The notes under the pieces are model-generated. The model did no database searches, was not told the origin of the DNA, and saw only the letters and a program-made list of their open reading frames with translations. From positions 1 through 11,981 of the forward strand of contig JAKDKI010000037.1 in assembly GCA_030453435.1 (NCBI GenBank): a stretch of 11,981 bases of DNA. The letters run 5' to 3'. A program made the position numbers and the translations under genes. Within the stretch, counting starts at the first letter, position 1; each line of letters opens with the position of its first letter. This document shows positions 6,154 to 11,981 of the stretch, in pieces. The DNA is from Kocuria sp. GTDB lineage: Bacteria > Actinomycetota > Actinomycetes > Actinomycetales > Micrococcaceae.

Positions 6154-7014
6154 ATGAGATTCGCATGCGGGCATCTTCCGTTCGCTGACGCTGTTGACGC
6201 GGTGTTGGCGCAGGCGGGGGTGAGCGTGGACCGTTCCGAATGGGAAGTCCACGCGGGTGGTTCCGCGCATATCGTGGTGAACGCGGGACACGTGATGAGT
6301 GTTCGCATCGCCAAGAACCCCACGTCCGGTGAAAATGTCAGGCGGCGTGTGCGCGCGTTGTCCTTGCTCCCGGACTTTGATTTCGAGGTTCCAAGACCAT
6401 TGACTCCGGTGCTCAACGTGGGGCGCTACACGGCCGTGGGGATGACGTGGCTACCCGGGACGACGCGTGATCCGGGGCCCGTGTCCACCACTATATTGGC
6501 GAGCGTGCTCGACCAGTTGCGCTCGGCGGAGGTCTCGGAAGCGGTGCCCTGGCTTGATCGACCGGGGCAGCACTGGGGCGGTCACCGCCGCCGCCACGTG
6601 CTCATCGACCAGGTCATTCCGCGACTGATTCCGGCCAATCGCCCGTGCGCATTGGAAGCGATACAGGACCTCGTCGAGCTGGAAACGGTCGAACCCAAGC
6701 TGGTCCACGGTGACCTCATGGGCAACAACATGCTGTGGGAGGGCGATCGTCTCGTGGGCATCATCGACTGGGACCACGCGTGTCTCTCCGATCCTGCCTA
6801 TGACACGGCATCCTTGGGCCTGTGGTTCGGGTGGGACAGTGTCCGGCACGCCACCACACCGGAGGATTTCGAGCGGGCGCAGCTGCATTCCCGCATCTTC
6901 CCCCTCCAGGCGGTGGCTTACGCCATCCATCACGAGCTCGACATCGCTCAGATCAACCAAGCGGTCGAGAAAGCCGACGACTGGTACGAGGCTCACGCTT
7001 CGGTCCACGCCTGA
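6154..7014 (+). CDS. APH-fold phosphotransferase, unknown substrate
   Basis: A 286-aa protein of the aminoglycoside phosphotransferase/choline kinase-like family. Evidence is the catalytic loop VHGDLMGNN (184-192, with H185, catalytic D187 and metal ligand N192) and the metal-binding IIDWDHA (203-209, D205), followed by DPAYDTASLGLWFGW typical of the family. The N-lobe is recognisable by GGSAHIVV (35-42) and SVRIAKN (49-55). There is no signal peptide or membrane segment. It starts 3 nt after rdgB with GGGGGA (6141-6146) as a possible ribosome binding site, so it is almost certainly translated from the rph-rdgB message. The family phosphorylates many small metabolites; nothing in the sequence points to antibiotic resistance, and the chromosomal housekeeping context argues against it. 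The substrate cannot be told from sequence alone. It ends the operon: the next gene has its own -10-like element. Confidence 0.85.
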   Translation: MRFACGHLPFADAVDAVLAQAGVSVDRSEWEVHAGGSAHIVVNAGHVMSVRIAKNPTSGENVRRRVRALSLLPDFDFEVPRPLTPVLNVGRYTAVGMTWLPGTTRDPGPVSTTILASVLDQLRSAEVSEAVPWLDRPGQHWGGHRRRHVLIDQVIPRLIPANRPCALEAIQDLVELETVEPKLVHGDLMGNNMLWEGDRLVGIIDWDHACLSDPAYDTASLGLWFGWDSVRHATTPEDFERAQLHSRIFPLQAVAYAIHHELDIAQINQAVEKADDWYEAHASVHA

Positions 7015-7086
7015 ACCGCCGCTGCACCGGATGCCAGCTTGCGGCAGCACCCCGCGGTCCGCTCATAACGTGTCTGAGTCCAGCAG

Positions 7087-7092
7087 TAGCCT
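7087..7092 (+). promoter_or_regulatory. Probable -10 element of the exonuclease gene
   Basis: TAGCCT followed by exactly six bases and the GTG at 7099, with no Shine-Dalgarno between. This is the same arrangement as before pncB and rph. The -35 region (about 7063-7069, TCATAAC) is poor. Confidence 0.5.
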
Positions 7093-7098
7093 GTCACC

Positions 7099-7680
7099 GT
7101 GCCCGTCAGTTTCACAGCAATAGACTTCGAAACAGCCAACCGTAGCTTCGCCTCCGCGTGCGCGGTGGGAGTGGTTCGTATCGAGGACGGCCAGCTGGCC
7201 GACACTCAATACTCCCTCCTGAAGCCCCCGCCGGGCCACGATCATTTCGAGCCGGGGAACATCAGAATCCACGGAATTCGCCCGCAGGATGTGATCGACG
7301 CGCCGTCCTACGGGCAGTATTGGCGGTGGCTGGTCGATCGGCTCGAGGCTGACGATCCGGACGGGATCCTGGTGGCGCACAACGCAATTTTTGACACCGG
7401 GGTGATCCGGGCGGCCAATCAAGCGGTCGGCGAACCAGCTCGTCCGTGGCGCTATACGTGCACCCTGCGGTTGTCCCGGGCGGCCTACCAGCTGCGCTCG
7501 TATTCGTTGCCAGCCGTGTCCCACGCCGTGGGCGTCTCACTCGAGAATCACCACAACGCGTTGGCGGATGCACAGGCGTGTGCCGGCATTGTCATGGATC
7601 TTGCACGTCGCAGCGCGGCAGGATCCATGGAGGAGCTGGCCGCGCACTACGGCACCAAGATTCTCAGCGCCAACCTCTGA
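7099..7680 (+). CDS. Stand-alone 3'-5' exonuclease, DnaQ/DEDDh family
   Basis: A 193-aa protein consisting of one RNase T/DnaQ-like exonuclease domain. The four acidic metal ligands and catalytic His are visible: D9 and E11 in AIDFET (7-12), D99 in VAHNAIFDTG (92-101), and H152 with D157 in HHNALADAQA (151-160). This makes it a DEDDh enzyme expected to remove nucleotides from 3' ends of DNA or RNA. It has no polymerase, helicase or GIY-YIG domain and no beta-clamp motif that I can recognise, so it is a DnaQ paralogue and not proven to be the Pol III epsilon subunit. Start GTG 7099 is fixed by the TAGCCT element 6 nt upstream and by conserved sequence beginning at residue 4. It is probably monocistronic and converges on the next gene with 98 bp between stops. 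Confidence 0.88.
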   Translation: MPVSFTAIDFETANRSFASACAVGVVRIEDGQLADTQYSLLKPPPGHDHFEPGNIRIHGIRPQDVIDAPSYGQYWRWLVDRLEADDPDGILVAHNAIFDTGVIRAANQAVGEPARPWRYTCTLRLSRAAYQLRSYSLPAVSHAVGVSLENHHNALADAQACAGIVMDLARRSAAGSMEELAAHYGTKILSANL

Positions 7681-7762
7681 GCGTTCGACACGCACACGGG
7701 AGTTCTGCGAGGCAGGGCCGCGTGGGACCCGGAGGCAGGCAGGACCCGCTGATCATGACTGA

Positions 7763-7785
7763 CCCGTGAACTGAGCTGTCACGGG
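7763..7785. terminator. Stem-loop between convergent genes, possible bidirectional terminator
   Basis: A perfect 7-bp stem CCCGTGA (7763-7769)/TCACGGG (7779-7785) with a 9-nt loop. The right arm contains the TGA stop of the minus-strand gene. There is no T-tract on either side, so it would be an actinobacterial-type terminator without a U-run, serving the minus-strand gene and possibly the exonuclease gene 83 bp upstream. Confidence 0.45.
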
Positions 7786-8819
7786 CACCAGCGCTTGAGC
7801 CACTGATGAGCCAACGTCTCGAGTTCACCACGCAAAACAGTGTCACCGGACGGGAGGGCCGATGTTCCCCAGCGGGCGGCAATCACCGCAGCGGCTACGG
7901 ATCGTGCGGGCGCGGAGTCAGCGGAATGAGTCTTGACCAGATTGAGTGCACGCGACATGAGGCCTTGCGAGTCCTCGGGGCCGTCGTTCTGCGCTTGCGC
8001 GACCAGCACCGAGGCGAGCCCGAGGGCCAGCGCCGACGACGCGGTGGTGCCGTCTGCCACGGCACGAGAGAATGCGCCGTCGTCCGATGCCAGGGCTGCC
8101 GGGTCCGTGACCTGTGGGACCATGCGCAGCAGCGCGTGGGTTTGAGGTGCCGGGCGGGTCATCCCGGTGCTGACGTCGATCACGGCAGCGAGGACGTCCT
8201 GGAATGAGGAGGCGGTTTCCCGTGCTCGCGCACTTGCGTGTACGGCCAGAGCGGTGGCGGCCGCGGCCGTCTGAGCTTCCGGATCGCCATGGGTGATAGC
8301 TGCAGAATCAACAACGATCGGCACGAGCGCTTTCCACCCGAAATTCGGAATCAACCCGTACGGGATGCTGCGGGTGAGGACCTCGGGCCCGTTGGTCGCG
8401 GGATCGATCGGACGGGCCACTTCACCGAACTCACCGGTCGCGAGGGCCGTGAAGCTGTCGCCGGTGGGAGTTGCCGGACTGGACAGCACAGGGAAATCGT
8501 CGTCGAATTCTCGTGTGGGAGGCACAGGCGAATTCGCCGGAGGGCGGGCGCCGGAAGCCCTTGCCCAGCGGAGATAGGAAAGCCACGCGCACGCCGTTGG
8601 GTCGGCTGAAAGTCCGTCATTGGCCCACTCGGCCACTTCATTGAGGGCATCTGCGGCGCGAGCGGCCAACTGCACCGCTTCACCTGGCCCCGCGCCCCCG
8701 GCCAGTGTCGCGACGTCCAGACTTCCAAACACCGCCCTCACAGTGCCTCTGTAGGTTTCCGCGGCTGTCGAGATGCCGTGATCGGGGGAGAGCAGCTGGG
8801 AGGGCGAGGAATCGGACAT
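7779..8819 (-). CDS. Divergent ADP-ribosylglycohydrolase-like (DraG-fold) protein
   Basis: A 346-aa, Ala-rich, all-helical soluble protein. It follows the order of actinobacterial ADP-ribosylglycohydrolases: RGTVRAVFGSLD (24-35, where the family has a GxxxGDAxG-like stretch), WANDGLSADPTACAWLSYLR (65-84, family form with ADET or DDT), a TPTGDSFTALATGEFG segment (about 117-132, family PGNTxLSAL), GPEVLTRSIPYGLIP (144-158, family CGxVMRxAPxGL), AAITHGDPEAQ (173-183), and AARWGTSALP near the C-terminus. The Mg-binding signatures look eroded: ADPTA instead of DDT/DET, and SADSAPAR where DTDT is expected. By inference it binds but may not hydrolyse ADP-ribose, or it has changed activity. Start ATG 8817-8819 has TAGACT 6 nt upstream and no Shine-Dalgarno. 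It lies divergent from sbcD. The fold assignment is by eye and needs a profile search. Confidence 0.65.
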   Translation of the reverse strand: MSDSSPSQLLSPDHGISTAAETYRGTVRAVFGSLDVATLAGGAGPGEAVQLAARAADALNEVAEWANDGLSADPTACAWLSYLRWARASGARPPANSPVPPTREFDDDFPVLSSPATPTGDSFTALATGEFGEVARPIDPATNGPEVLTRSIPYGLIPNFGWKALVPIVVDSAAITHGDPEAQTAAAATALAVHASARARETASSFQDVLAAVIDVSTGMTRPAPQTHALLRMVPQVTDPAALASDDGAFSRAVADGTTASSALALGLASVLVAQAQNDGPEDSQGLMSRALNLVKTHSADSAPARSVAAAVIAARWGTSALPSGDTVLRGELETLAHQWLKRWCP

Positions 8820-8825
8820 GACTCG

Positions 8826-8831
8826 AGTCTA
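8826..8831 (-). promoter_or_regulatory. Probable -10 element of the DraG-like gene
   Basis: TAGACT on the minus strand, six bases before its ATG. It faces the sbcD -10 element 40 bp away. No clear -35 is visible at 17-18 bp spacing. Confidence 0.5.
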
Positions 8832-8871
8832 TGTGAGCGATGAGCGTCCTATGCGTGTCAGCAGGGGCGGA

Positions 8872-8877
8872 TAGATT
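8872..8877 (+). promoter_or_regulatory. Probable -10 element of sbcD-sbcC
   Basis: TAGATT followed by seven bases and ATG 8885. It supports the 403-aa start of sbcD over the in-frame ATG at 8840, which lies upstream of this element. The -35 region (about 8848-8854) is unconvincing. No LexA-type palindrome is seen nearby. Confidence 0.5.
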
Positions 8878-8884
8878 GACGAGC

Positions 8885-10096
8885 ATGAGGTTTCTACACA
8901 CGTCCGATTGGCATCTGGGCCGCACCTTTCACGGTGTGGACGTTCTGGATGTGCAGGCCAAGGCCATGGACGAGATCGTCGATTGGGTGGCCGAGCATCG
9001 AGTGGATGCGGTTCTGATTTCCGGTGACGTGTACGACCGCGCACAGCCGCGTACGGAAGTCGTGGAACTGCTCAACTCCACGTTGGCCAAGATTCGCCGT
9101 GCGGGGGCCTACGTGGTGATGACCAGTGGAAACCATGATTCCGCGGCCCGGCTCGGGTTCGGCGCGGAAATCATGGCCCACGGCGGGGTGTTCTTGCGGA
9201 CCCGCCTTGACCATGCATCCCGCCCCGTTCTTTTCAGCGAGGGCGATTCCGGGGTACGGGTCACGGACACCGCCCTCCAGGGATCATCCGATCGGTCCAT
9301 CACAGAGGGGGCCGCGGTGGCGGTTTACGGCATCCCCTATCTGGAGCCTCGGTCGGTAGCACCACAGTTGGGCTGCTCGGCCACGCACCAGGCCGTTCTC
9401 GGTACCGTGGCGCAATCGACCGCGGAGGATCTCGCGCAGCGCGGTGACGCGCGAGGTGTGGTCATGGCACACGCTTTCGTGACGGGCGCGGCGGCCACGG
9501 ACTCAGAGCGCATTATTGATTCCGGGGGCTTGGGCACCGTCAGCGCGGATGTTTTCGACACCCATAGCTATGCTGCCCTGGGCCACATCCATCGGAGGCA
9601 GACCATACGGAGCGCCGTGCGGTACAGCGGATCTCCCGTGGCCTATTCCTTTTCGGAAACCGGGCAAACCAAGGGCGCCTGGCTAGTGGAGTTCGCGGGA
9701 TCGGGGGCGCCGGAGATCCTGCCCCTCAATCACAGCGCAGGGCTCCACCTGGCCCAGTTGCGGGGTTCCTTGGAGGACTTGCTTGGCGATGACGAACACA
9801 CCGGTGCCGAGACCGCCTGGTGCCAGGTGGTACTCACGGATCCTGAACGACCTGCGGCGGCCATGGACCGGATTCGAACTCGTTTCCCGCAGACCGTGGA
9901 ACTTCGCTGGGAACCGGAGGGCGGCCGCGCGCAACCCCAGCTCAGCTACAGCGCTCGCGTGCGCACCGCAGAGACCCCGGAATCCCTGTGCGCCTCCTTC
10001 TTCGACCACGTTCGGCAGCGGTCTGTATCCGAGCAAGAACGGGCGGATATCGAGATCGCAGTGGGCGCGGCGCAGCTGGATTCCCGGTCGGAATAG
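8885..10096 (+). CDS. sbcD: SbcCD nuclease subunit SbcD (Mre11-like)
   Basis: Calcineurin-like metallophosphoesterase subunit of the SbcCD (Mre11-Rad50-type) complex, which cleaves DNA hairpins and processes blocked DNA ends. It has 403 aa, the normal length. Phosphoesterase motifs in order: HTSDWHLGR (5-13, D8 and H10), ISGDVYDRA (45-53, D48), TSGNHDS (80-86, N83, H84, D85), VMAHAFVTG, and LGHIHRRQ, covering the expected metal ligands. The C-terminal third (after about residue 290) is the capping and SbcC-binding region and is less conserved. The start is ATG 8885, because the highly conserved RFLHTSDWH begins there and a TAGATT hexamer lies 7 nt upstream. The SbcC start follows 12 nt after the stop with a shared GGGAGG, so the two subunits are made from one transcript. 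Confidence 0.96.
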   Translation: MRFLHTSDWHLGRTFHGVDVLDVQAKAMDEIVDWVAEHRVDAVLISGDVYDRAQPRTEVVELLNSTLAKIRRAGAYVVMTSGNHDSAARLGFGAEIMAHGGVFLRTRLDHASRPVLFSEGDSGVRVTDTALQGSSDRSITEGAAVAVYGIPYLEPRSVAPQLGCSATHQAVLGTVAQSTAEDLAQRGDARGVVMAHAFVTGAAATDSERIIDSGGLGTVSADVFDTHSYAALGHIHRRQTIRSAVRYSGSPVAYSFSETGQTKGAWLVEFAGSGAPEILPLNHSAGLHLAQLRGSLEDLLGDDEHTGAETAWCQVVLTDPERPAAAMDRIRTRFPQTVELRWEPEGGRAQPQLSYSARVRTAETPESLCASFFDHVRQRSVSEQERADIEIAVGAAQLDSRSE

Positions 10097-10108
10097 GGAG
10101 GCACCCAT

Positions 10109-11981
10109 ATGAAACTGCATCGCTTGGAGATCACCGCGTTCGGTCCCTTCGCCGGTCACGAGGCCGTGGAGGTCGACCAACTCAATGAAGCCGGGGTGTT
10201 CCTTCTCAACGGGGAGACAGGTGCCGGCAAAACCAGTGTTCTGGACGCGATTTGTTTTGCCCTCTACGCATCCGCGCCCACGACCACGGCCAATGGCGGC
10301 CGAAAGCCGGGGCACAGTGATCACGCAGACCCGGATACTGCGCCGCTGGTCGAACTGGAATTCACATCGGGTGCTCGGCGCTGGCACATCAGTCGCTCGC
10401 CAGCCTGGAGCAAACCTTCCAAGCGTGCGGCGTCCGGTTGGTCCGAACAACATTCCAAGGTGTTGTTGCGTGAATGGGTGGATGGTCAGTGGCGGGAACG
10501 GAGCCACCGACCGGATGAAGTGGGTCAAACCATTGAGCACGTGATCGGGTTGAACAGGGAGCAGTTCACCCAGGTCATGATGCTGCCGCAAGGGCGATTC
10601 GCAGAGTTCTTGCGGGCCGGTTCCAAGGACCGCGAAAAGTTGCTCGAGACCTTGTTCGGAACGGATATTTATCCCCGGATCCAACAAGAACTCAAGGCTC
10701 TCGCGACGAGCAGCCAAGCTGAACTGGACGCCCTATTTCTCGAAGAGCAGCGCGACCGTCAACGGGTGTCGCAGCTGGACGCGCAATTCAGGGAACTGCT
10801 CGAGCAGCTACCGTCCGGAACGGTGGCTCGTCCGAACGCGCGCTCCGCCCACTCCGATGACCTCGGAGGTGAACCGGGTGAGGAATCCGCAGGAGCGGTT
10901 GATTCTCGGGAAACTGCGACTCAAGAAACCACGTCGGAGACTACCCCTGAGACGCGCGAACCAATCACCGTTGCCCAACTTTGCGATCAACTCAGCACGG
11001 CCACGCGCGAACTGCGGTCAGCACGAGACACCGTTTCCCGCCAACAGACACGAGCCGCTGAACGAGCGCGGGAATTGGCTCAGCGGCTTGAGAACATCGA
11101 ACGCCACGACCGCTTGAGCGCTGATCTGGAGGAACTCCACTCAGAACAGGAGACCGTGACCTCGCGAGAAACCGCATTGGAGCGGCACCGGTCGGCGCAA
11201 AAGATGTCCGGATTCGTTGCAGCGGTCGAGACTGCCACAGCGGCGTCGAATGAGGCCCGGGTCTCGATGGCGGCCGCGCGAGATGTGTTCTCTGAAGCCT
11301 CGCCCGACCTGGAACGATTCCGAGGTAGCCTCGGCTCTTCGGCCACCGTGCTGGATGAATGGCTGGAGGGCAACCAGGATCTGGCCGCAGTACGGGACAC
11401 GGCCATCAGCGCTCGACAGGCTGCCGAGCAGGCCATGGACGTTGATGCATCGGTAAGCGCCGCGCAACGCGATCTCACCGAGGTTGACCAGGCCATCTCG
11501 CAACGCGGTTCGCGACAGCGTGAATTGGCCCAGGAACTGGACGGTGCCGTCGAGAAGCATGCGGTCACGGAGCGGGTCGTCATGGAGCTTCGGGACGCCA
11601 CCCGTGACGCGGGAATGATCAGGGATCGTCACGATCGGGCTCAGCAGGCACTCAAGGCATCGGAAGAATATCAAGAGCTGGCACGCCAGCGAGATGGCGA
11701 CGGCGAGCGGTATCGCGTCGCGGAGGAGAAACGACGCGCGGCGGCCCAGCACGTGGAGGACCTGGAAACTCAGCGTTTTGCCTCTGCTGCGGCAACCCTC
11801 GCTTCAGCGCTGCACCGCGATGAACCGTGTCCCGTGTGCGGATCCACGGTTCACCCGGATCCCGCAGATCAGGAGCAGGGCCAGGAAGTCACGGAGGAGA
11901 TGCTCAACAGCGCGCGTTCCATGCGGGACTCGGCACAGTCGGAGGCGGACCGGGCGCACGCTCGGTGGCAAGCGGCCCAGC
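10109..11981 (+). CDS. sbcC: SbcCD ATPase subunit SbcC (Rad50-like), 3' end missing
   Basis: SMC-type ATPase subunit of the SbcCD complex; ATP binding drives opening and closing of the SbcD nuclease site. 624 residues are visible out of a usual 1000-1050. The N-terminal half-ATPase has Walker A GETGAGKT (35-42, K41) and a Q-loop in VMMLPQGRFAEFLRAG (Q161). A coiled coil starts at about residue 190 and reaches the zinc hook CPVCG (C574, C577), which dimerises two SbcC arms. The returning coil, signature motif, Walker B and D-loop lie beyond the right edge. A low-complexity Thr/Glu/Ser-rich stretch (235-287) interrupts the first coil arm. The start is ATG 10109 with GGGAGG (10096-10101) at 7-nt spacing, overlapping the sbcD stop. 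No frameshift is seen in the visible part. Confidence 0.95.
   Translation, partial: MKLHRLEITAFGPFAGHEAVEVDQLNEAGVFLLNGETGAGKTSVLDAICFALYASAPTTTANGGRKPGHSDHADPDTAPLVELEFTSGARRWHISRSPAWSKPSKRAASGWSEQHSKVLLREWVDGQWRERSHRPDEVGQTIEHVIGLNREQFTQVMMLPQGRFAEFLRAGSKDREKLLETLFGTDIYPRIQQELKALATSSQAELDALFLEEQRDRQRVSQLDAQFRELLEQLPSGTVARPNARSAHSDDLGGEPGEESAGAVDSRETATQETTSETTPETREPITVAQLCDQLSTATRELRSARDTVSRQQTRAAERARELAQRLENIERHDRLSADLEELHSEQETVTSRETALERHRSAQKMSGFVAAVETATAASNEARVSMAAARDVFSEASPDLERFRGSLGSSATVLDEWLEGNQDLAAVRDTAISARQAAEQAMDVDASVSAAQRDLTEVDQAISQRGSRQRELAQELDGAVEKHAVTERVVMELRDATRDAGMIRDRHDRAQQALKASEEYQELARQRDGDGERYRVAEEKRRAAAQHVEDLETQRFASAAATLASALHRDEPCPVCGSTVHPDPADQEQGQEVTEEMLNSARSMRDSAQSEADRAHARWQAAQ

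Noticed and set aside
6154..7014. Aminoglycoside resistance gene
   Set aside because: The fold is APH-like, but the gene is embedded in a housekeeping operon with no mobile element, and the family is functionally very broad. Calling it resistance would be unsupported.
8840..8884. Upstream start for sbcD at ATG 8840
   Set aside because: It lies upstream of the TAGATT element, and the conserved SbcD N-terminus begins exactly at ATG 8885.
9683..10717. Minus-strand open frame (344 codons) opposite sbcD and sbcC
   Set aside because: It spans the junction of two well-supported genes on the other strand and has no recognisable motif or promoter.
1..11981. CRISPR array, tRNA/rRNA genes, insertion sequence, prophage or defence island
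   Set aside because: I found no regularly spaced repeats, no cloverleaf-like sequence, and no transposase, integrase or defence-domain protein. All substantial genes are accounted for by housekeeping families, and composition looks even.

Overview
The window looks like a housekeeping stretch of an actinobacterial chromosome, most likely order Micrococcales and possibly Micrococcaceae. The reasons are moderately high G+C (about 60% by eye), GTG starts, an actinobacterial-type clpS/DUF2017 pair, and the order pncB(-)/clpS/DUF2017 ... murI/MBL hydrolase/rph/rdgB. From memory, that order matches Rv1330c to Rv1341 of Mycobacterium tuberculosis. I see no mobile elements, tRNA or rRNA genes, or CRISPR arrays, and no clear sign of horizontal transfer.

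Left part (1-1668, minus strand): an NAD-salvage operon, pncB then pncA (pncA is cut by the window edge). Nicotinamidase makes nicotinate, which PncB turns into nicotinate mononucleotide. Across a 65-bp divergent promoter region, clpS (N-end-rule adaptor of ClpAP/ClpCP) and a DUF2017 gene run on the plus strand, followed by a 237-bp non-coding gap.

Centre (2873-7014, plus strand): murI (D-glutamate for peptidoglycan), an MBL-fold hydrolase related to the mycobacterial cAMP phosphodiesterase Rv1339, rph (RNase PH, tRNA 3' trimming), rdgB (removal of dITP/XTP) and an APH-fold kinase of unknown substrate. The last three genes are tightly packed. rph also appears to have its own promoter, which overlaps the stop codon of the MBL gene.

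Right part: a stand-alone DEDDh 3'-5' exonuclease (plus strand) converges on a divergent ADP-ribosylglycohydrolase-like gene (minus strand). That gene is divergent, again across 65 bp, from sbcD and sbcC (nuclease and ATPase of the SbcCD hairpin/double-strand-break complex). sbcC runs off the right edge just after its zinc hook.

The most striking pattern is regulatory. Nearly every gene that opens a transcription unit has a TAnnnT -10-like hexamer 6-9 nt before the start codon and no Shine-Dalgarno, as expected for leaderless mRNAs. Several downstream genes (pncA, rdgB, sbcC, the MBL gene, and weakly the APH-fold gene) instead have Shine-Dalgarno sequences, and the DUF2017 gene overlaps its upstream stop codon. 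I found no convincing undescribed multi-gene system here.
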